From IMG/VR virus record IMGVR_UViG_3300012920_009833, positions 1 through 39,399 of that record: DNA of 39,399 bases; one strand, 5' to 3'. The position numbers were made by a program, and so were the translations under genes. A model generated the notes under the pieces. The model saw only the letters and a list, made by a program, of their open reading frames with translations, was not told the origin of the DNA and ran no database searches. How positions within the stretch are numbered: the stretch's first letter is position 1; each line of letters opens with the position of its first letter. Origin of the DNA: a virus. Of this stretch, positions 34,300 to 39,399 are shown piece by piece.

Positions 34300-35199
34300 A
34301 TGACGTTCTTAAATAAAAAAGAAGATGTTGTTGATATCGCTGTGACACCCCACGGAAAATATCTTATTTCCAAGGGTAAGTTCAAGCCTAAGTTCTATGC
34401 CTTCTTTGATGATGATGTAGTGTACGATGGCAAATATATTGATTTGTCCGAAGATCAGAATGATATCATTGGTCGTATCCGAGAGTCTTTATCTCTTAGA
34501 CCGGTTATGGTAACATCGGGCTCACTTAATGATGACGGTATGCCAATTACATCTGACAGTCCAGTGACCAGAAAAGGTAATAGTATGCTTTCAAATCCAC
34601 TTGGAACGTCAGATCTAAGATCAGATTTCTTTCCGTCGTGGAATATACAAACTATATCAGACTCTGTGCAAATTACTGGTTCTGTCGAATATAGTTCACC
34701 CTTTAGTCAGAGAACTGATATGGCAGAAATTCCACAAATACATTTTGATATTGAGTGGGCATATTATGTTCCATATGTGCCGCAAGGAACGGACCCTGAT
34801 ACACTTGCATATAATATTCAGGATCAAAAGGTTGTTTTATCTATCGAAGAGGAAAATGTTTTTGACAAAGTAGATGGAAATTACGATATCGAAGTTTTCT
34901 TATGCGAGGGTCCTACTGATACTGACACTAGTCGAGTATTTAAACATGTGCAGGATCTAAAGTTTATAACAGAAGATGCTTTTGATGAGCAAACCGGTGT
35001 TCTAATGGCAAGTACTGATGCTGAAATCGGCGGCAGATATCCTAGGTTAGACCCAAGTTACGTTGAATATTTTTTAAGTATTAAAGCAGACGGTGAGTTA
35101 ACTGATACTCTAGGTGAAAATGTGATAGAGTCCACAGCAGCGAGCAGTTTGTATTCTACTAGGTTTGGCGATGACGATTCAGGCGAGGTTTGTGACTAA
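34300..35199 (+). CDS. Virion protein of unknown function (299 aa)
   Basis: A 299-residue acidic protein. The N-terminus, VTPHGKYLISKGKFKPKFYA then FFDDDVVYDGKY, is a distinctive motif block (residues about 15-47) that I associate with marine phage structural genes but cannot assign. The middle has Ser/Thr-rich strands (SDSVQITGSVEYSSPFSQRT), and the second half alternates strands with acidic loops (FDIEWAYYVPYVPQG, NYDIEVFLCEGPTDTDTS). No catalytic motif. Position and length recall T4 gp8 (334 residues), a wedge protein, but I see no sequence support for equating them. The start is ATG 34300, with a weak GGGGA 12 bases upstream. It ends in a TAATG overlap with the next gene. Confidence 0.7.
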   Translation: MTFLNKKEDVVDIAVTPHGKYLISKGKFKPKFYAFFDDDVVYDGKYIDLSEDQNDIIGRIRESLSLRPVMVTSGSLNDDGMPITSDSPVTRKGNSMLSNPLGTSDLRSDFFPSWNIQTISDSVQITGSVEYSSPFSQRTDMAEIPQIHFDIEWAYYVPYVPQGTDPDTLAYNIQDQKVVLSIEEENVFDKVDGNYDIEVFLCEGPTDTDTSRVFKHVQDLKFITEDAFDEQTGVLMASTDAEIGGRYPRLDPSYVEYFLSIKADGELTDTLGENVIESTAASSLYSTRFGDDDSGEVCD

Positions 35200-38100
35200 T
35201 GGCGGATTTTAATGGGTGTTCGTCTTTTGGTGATCTAGCTCCCGAGATTCACATCGATAAGATTGAGAGGTTGCCAGACCAAGGCAGAAACCAAGTTGCG
35301 TCAAGTGACGAGGTGGAAACCATTAAGGCACGATTAAGTTTCAGGCAGACAGTCAGAAACCAGGCGCAGAAATTTTGGTTTGACCAAGAGGAATCTCTAG
35401 CGGTAACAAACATTCGAGTGGTTGCAACCACAAACCCCGTTATGACAAAGAGAATGCTTTATCTGTCGGAGCGCATAAGAAAATTTAAAATGTCTAGGGC
35501 TAACAGCAGCCAGACTGGCTTAAAAGATTTGCTATCTCTACAACAACCACTAGAGGTAAGAAATCTGTATAGAGAAATGTTTAGGAACAATATAAACCCT
35601 CAACATAGAGTAGCATCAGAGTCTTTGTCTCCTGTTGTTCTAGCTGCTGCACCTTTGGGCAATGTTCAGTTTTATGATATCAAAGCAACCGATGTGATTG
35701 ATAATAAAAACCCGGACATAGAGAAATACCAAGATGGCACAGAGATCAATAAAAAATTCTCTTTTGAGGTTGACTTTAGGTTTTACAAATCAACAAATCA
35801 AATACCGACATCAGACAACAATTTAATTGGCGTCGGTAAGTCAATCAACACTGGGGTTAATAGTAACAGTGGGCATTTAAGTATCTTTGCTTTCTGTTAT
35901 TTAGACCTGCGCTTGTTTGCAGGCTTAGCTCCAAGAAACATGACAGACCTTGATCCAATCACGACTGGTGGTATTAACTTTGTAAATGTTATAGGATCAT
36001 ACGATGAGAGTTATTTTGACGAAGGACTTCAGAGATTATTCGATATAAAATACCCAGGCTCAACCCCAATCGCACCAAATGGTGATTTTTTAGGAAGAGA
36101 TGAGGGGTTCGAGGGAATATATGCAAGACCAGATGATGTATTCTACTTAGATCCAGAACTGATAAGAACTAGTGGTGCTGGTGCTGCTGACGCAGATGCT
36201 CAAGTGCGAGCAGAGGATCGGTCTGAAGTTTTAGGTCTCGGTGGCGATATTCATGTTCATATTAATGATGACGGTGTTAAATCATATATGCCAGGTCGTA
36301 ATATGCAGGAATATAACCGTCGAGTTCTTAGAGATGCAAATCAAAATATTAGACCACCCCAGGTTTTTGGTCCGGGCAGGCAATTACTAAGAGATAAAAG
36401 GACGTTGGCTAATGTGGTAAGACCACAATCAGCACCAACGTTAGAAAATAACCTAGAGCGACTTTTTTCTGAGTTAACAGATGGTATTCGATCTTTTGGG
36501 GAAAAGCAAGTTAATAAGTTGTTTAACACAGAAAAAAATTACTTTACTAATTTGTGGGCAACTAAAGATCATCAAGAAAATATTAAACTAATGTTTGCTT
36601 TTGATTTGACTAAATTTATCGAGGACAACTCGCCAATCTACAATTTACTTAAACGACCCGCTTTTGTGCAAGTAGTCAATTCTATTAATTACCCACTGTA
36701 TGACATAAAAGATGTACGAGTGTCAAGGAAAAAAGTAAGACTTCGACCCGGTGCAGCGAACTCTTTAGGTTCAGGGTATTCTGACGACCCAGTTGAAGAA
36801 TATAACGTAGAGGAGTTTATTGGCAGTGCAAAGATGGCTAGTATAAATCCCTCCCGAACTAACGCAAATCATGCTGACAAAATGTTGAAGTTCTTTTACT
36901 GTAAAGATGATATGTCTCAAGAAATAGCAAGCCAGAAAGCAGGAAATTTTCAATACTCTGCTGAGGTTGCTATTGTTGATAATTCTGCGCTAGTGCTCAA
37001 GGCGATGTTGGGAGAGATAGCTAAAGACATGCTCGAAATACAATCCCATCGTGTTTCAATAGATTATGGTGGACCATTGTTTGATGCTAACGGCAGTGTA
37101 AACGAAGCAGTAAAAAGAAGGCTGTTTACACAGACATCTGAAAACATAACTGTGCTCTCTGTTTTCTTAGACGCTCTAATTCCTCGTGAGCAACAACTGC
37201 CATTTCTTAAGCCAATTGAAAGAGGCAAGAAAGGAAAGAATCAGGAGAAAGCTAAAGAGCAAAATCAACAACAAGGAATTCAAGCCGATGCTGGAAACGC
37301 ACAAGTTGTCGAGCAGGAGATGGCGCAAATTGAATTAGGGGCACCAAGTGCCTACTATCTGATGTTACAAGATTTAGCGGCTGAGGCTTATTCGGGCACG
37401 ATTCAAAGTTCGCTTGAGTCTCTTGATGCACTGATCGATGTCTACAAGGTGACACAAAATTCTTTGGTTAATTTAATAAAAAGAATAGCACCAGACTTTA
37501 CTTTTAGTTCCGACCCTGGTAGTCTTAGCACTGGTCTATCTGAAGGTGCCTCTCAGAAGATCAAGCCCATAAAAGTTCGCAAACAGTTTGAACAAACTGT
37601 AAGAATAGGAAAATATTACAAGTGTGGCTATGAGTATATTGTGCCCCGTGATACAACGTCTGAAAATTATAACCAAGTATATGATGGTCGGAGATCTCCG
37701 GGTTTTGATGGGACACAGTTTAGAACCATGAACCCAGTCACATATGGAAAAAGAACTGGATTTGAGAGAGTCAAGTTTTACAATGGTCCAACAGATGATG
37801 ACAGTTTATTAGAACAATCAGTTAGCGGTCTCGCTGGTTCGTTTCTAACGCCTTTATCTATCCGTGCTTTCGGTGGAGGATTCGCCGGACAGGGAGAAAT
37901 GTTCTTCCAGGGAATCAACACTAGAAATCTTTATGGTGTTTATAAAAAGCTGCTGGTCGATTTGTTAGAACTTCAATTTGGAAACGAAGACTCTGATTAT
38001 TATTACTTAAGAAATACAAGCGAAACAAATACCGATGAACAAGCTGATCAAGATGCTAATAGAACTGCATCACTAATAAACGCATTGTCAAGAGGATCAT

Positions 38101-39399
38101 TTTCTTTTGTTTTCCCAAGAGCCTTTAGCGAAGATGTCCGAAAGGGGCAGGGTAATCAAGGGAATGCAGATGATGTTTTTGGCGTAAGAGAACAACTTGA
38201 CGAGGGCGACGATAATTTTAGAAGAGCTAGAAATATAAGAAATGAGTTTAATGACATTGGCGATGAAGAAAGAGAAGCGAACAAAGATCGCCAAAAAGCC
38301 CTTGAGAAAGAGGATAAGGATATTAAACAATCATTTGCCAGTATATCTGACAGAACGTTGTTTTCCATGTTTAAGCAGTTTGTGATGACTGGCGAAAACG
38401 AGGCTCTAAGGAATGTTAGAATCGACTCTATTGCAAAAGTTTCTAAGCGATTTGCTGAGGGGGCTGGTATTGAAGAGCCTCGTGACCTTGAAAGAAATAG
38501 AGCCGCAAATAGTTTACCTTTAGCTTTAAAGTCAATGATTGAGATGAGCTTAGGAATAAATTCAAACGATGTAAGGTTGCCTTTGTTAAACGTGGATAAA
38601 GATGAGGCTGATAGATTAAGAAACCAAGATCGTTTCAATTCATTGTTTGTATCAATTCCAGACAGAGAACAACCCCTGTCAGTGTTTGACCCAATGAAAG
38701 ATCCGGTCAAGTTCCCAGCATTTTGGTTAAATCACAAGCAGCTTGTAAGAGTTGAATACTTAGATGGATTTTATAGCACTAATGGAGGGGAGAGAAATTA
38801 TTCTATTAAAGATGAAGCCTGGCTTCCACTACCTCTTGAGGTGCTATTTGGGGGACGTGCGGCTCTTAGAGCTTTTGTAGGAACCTTTAATCGACAGGCA
38901 GATTTTTTAGAAGGTGTTGAGGAGGAAACACAAGAAGCAATAGCAGGGAACGCAGCACAAAGGAGAGTTAATATTTCTGAGCAAGACTATTTTATTTGTA
39001 GACTAGTTCCATACACAAATCCACGGCTTGGAGTCCAAAAGATCGATACCTTTGATTTGCCAATATATGATCAATATTTTATTTTACATCATGGCTTTAA
39101 TTACATTGATCAGTTTGAGGGATTAGTAGAAACAAGAGACCCAGAGAGAATTGAGTTAACGCAACCTCAGCCTCCTCCGCCACCACCCGTCCCTGCGGTT
39201 GATCCTGGCAGAGATAGAATTGGTGAGAACGAAGAGGAAAATCAGATTAGGGTTGGTTTACAACTTAGGGACGTTGCAAAACAAATTATGATACCTGTGA
39301 ATGTTAGTCCGCAAGATCTTTTAGCAGGGCTTAGTTCTAACGCTGGTTCTCCACCTCCTTCTATAAGAAGAAAAATTGATCTTGGTGATGTAAGGGTAA
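35199..39399 (+). CDS. Very large virion protein, C-terminus beyond the window (more than 1400 aa)
   Basis: Starting at ATG 35199 in a TAATG overlap, the frame stays open to the last base, giving 1400 residues without a stop. The N-terminus is MADFNGCSSFGDLAPEIHID. Long amphipathic helices occur at about 50-135, then a beta-rich part with GGDIHVHIND near 350. A charged helical stretch at about 1000-1045 (REQLDEGDDNFRRARNIRNE, EEREANKDRQKALEKEDKDI) is a likely coiled coil. A Gln/Lys-rich linker lies at about 675-690, and a poly-proline linker (QPQPPPPPPVPAVDPG) near 1320 separates off the next domain. No enzyme motif is recognised. The fourth very large protein of the block, it is probably a tail or baseplate component. 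The missing C-terminus may hold informative domains. Confidence 0.72.
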   Translation, partial: MADFNGCSSFGDLAPEIHIDKIERLPDQGRNQVASSDEVETIKARLSFRQTVRNQAQKFWFDQEESLAVTNIRVVATTNPVMTKRMLYLSERIRKFKMSRANSSQTGLKDLLSLQQPLEVRNLYREMFRNNINPQHRVASESLSPVVLAAAPLGNVQFYDIKATDVIDNKNPDIEKYQDGTEINKKFSFEVDFRFYKSTNQIPTSDNNLIGVGKSINTGVNSNSGHLSIFAFCYLDLRLFAGLAPRNMTDLDPITTGGINFVNVIGSYDESYFDEGLQRLFDIKYPGSTPIAPNGDFLGRDEGFEGIYARPDDVFYLDPELIRTSGAGAADADAQVRAEDRSEVLGLGGDIHVHINDDGVKSYMPGRNMQEYNRRVLRDANQNIRPPQVFGPGRQLLRDKRTLANVVRPQSAPTLENNLERLFSELTDGIRSFGEKQVNKLFNTEKNYFTNLWATKDHQENIKLMFAFDLTKFIEDNSPIYNLLKRPAFVQVVNSINYPLYDIKDVRVSRKKVRLRPGAANSLGSGYSDDPVEEYNVEEFIGSAKMASINPSRTNANHADKMLKFFYCKDDMSQEIASQKAGNFQYSAEVAIVDNSALVLKAMLGEIAKDMLEIQSHRVSIDYGGPLFDANGSVNEAVKRRLFTQTSENITVLSVFLDALIPREQQLPFLKPIERGKKGKNQEKAKEQNQQQGIQADAGNAQVVEQEMAQIELGAPSAYYLMLQDLAAEAYSGTIQSSLESLDALIDVYKVTQNSLVNLIKRIAPDFTFSSDPGSLSTGLSEGASQKIKPIKVRKQFEQTVRIGKYYKCGYEYIVPRDTTSENYNQVYDGRRSPGFDGTQFRTMNPVTYGKRTGFERVKFYNGPTDDDSLLEQSVSGLAGSFLTPLSIRAFGGGFAGQGEMFFQGINTRNLYGVYKKLLVDLLELQFGNEDSDYYYLRNTSETNTDEQADQDANRTASLINALSRGSFSFVFPRAFSEDVRKGQGNQGNADDVFGVREQLDEGDDNFRRARNIRNEFNDIGDEEREANKDRQKALEKEDKDIKQSFASISDRTLFSMFKQFVMTGENEALRNVRIDSIAKVSKRFAEGAGIEEPRDLERNRAANSLPLALKSMIEMSLGINSNDVRLPLLNVDKDEADRLRNQDRFNSLFVSIPDREQPLSVFDPMKDPVKFPAFWLNHKQLVRVEYLDGFYSTNGGERNYSIKDEAWLPLPLEVLFGGRAALRAFVGTFNRQADFLEGVEEETQEAIAGNAAQRRVNISEQDYFICRLVPYTNPRLGVQKIDTFDLPIYDQYFILHHGFNYIDQFEGLVETRDPERIELTQPQPPPPPPVPAVDPGRDRIGENEEENQIRVGLQLRDVAKQIMIPVNVSPQDLLAGLSSNAGSPPPSIRRKIDLGDVRV

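Noticed and set aside
38156-38710. A 184-codon open frame on the minus strand near the right edge
   Set aside because: It is antisense to a continuous coding frame with coherent helices, and its translation is Ser/Phe/Leu-rich and low in complexity. There is no ribosome site of note.
39165-39200. Proline codon run as a simple-sequence repeat or frameshift site
   Set aside because: The frame continues smoothly on both sides and the run reads as a normal poly-proline linker between domains.

Overview
The window reads as part of the late region of a large T4-like tailed phage (contractile-tail myovirus). The support is a gp55-type late sigma factor, a baseplate hub protein with an embedded peptidase, a spike-like protein, clear homologues of baseplate wedge gp25 and gp6, and a run of very large virion proteins. 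The DNA is AT-rich, arginine is mostly AGA/AGG, and the style of the proteins recalls marine T4-like phages. I see no photosynthesis gene, tRNA or other marker that would fix the host. Every gene I can support lies on the + strand. Genes abut, overlap by 1-8 bases (ATGA, GTGA or TAATG junctions) or sit a few tens of bases apart. The longest gap is 37 bases (20308-20344), then 31 bases (34269-34299). There is no stretch over 300 bases without a gene, and I saw no convincing terminator hairpin, T4-type late promoter in a gap, repeat array, CRISPR, tRNA or insertion sequence.

Region 1 (1-10438) is a sugar-modification cassette of 14 genes, the first cut by the window edge. It holds the end of a NeuB-like synthase without a SAF domain, a GT42/MptE-like Rossmann protein, a PseB/FlaA1-like 4,6-dehydratase, an RmlD-like reductase, a complete NeuB/PseI-type nonulosonic acid synthase with SAF domain, a GNAT acetyltransferase, a PIG-L deacetylase, a formyltransferase-fold protein, a second GT42/MptE-like protein, a NeuA-type CMP-sugar cytidylyltransferase, a putative glycosyltransferase, a phytanoyl-CoA-dioxygenase-like oxygenase, an FkbM methyltransferase and a small HAD phosphatase. 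Read together, these would form a nucleotide sugar, condense it to a nonulosonic (sialic-like) acid, change its N-acyl groups, activate it with CMP and transfer it. The acceptor is unknown. The PLP aminotransferase and the NeuC/PseG step are not in the window, so they lie upstream, come from the host, or the chemistry differs from the known pathways.

Region 2 (10435-12145) has small genes and one regulator: a 59-residue conserved-looking protein, an FmdB-type zinc ribbon, a membrane-anchored 100-residue protein, the late sigma factor (TTG start with a strong ribosome site) and a 98-residue protein.

Region 3 (12147-39399) is the baseplate and tail block: hub with a VanY-type peptidase, a separate spike-like protein, a 1631-residue protein of unknown function, gp25, gp6, a DNRLRE-like carbohydrate-binding protein, a 3408-residue LamG-containing giant, a 299-residue protein, and a protein of more than 1400 residues that runs off the right edge. 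The glycan-building cassette and the large adhesin-like virion proteins lie on the same strand with no visible break. This suggests co-expression late in infection and raises the possibility that the phage decorates its own virion or remodels the host surface.
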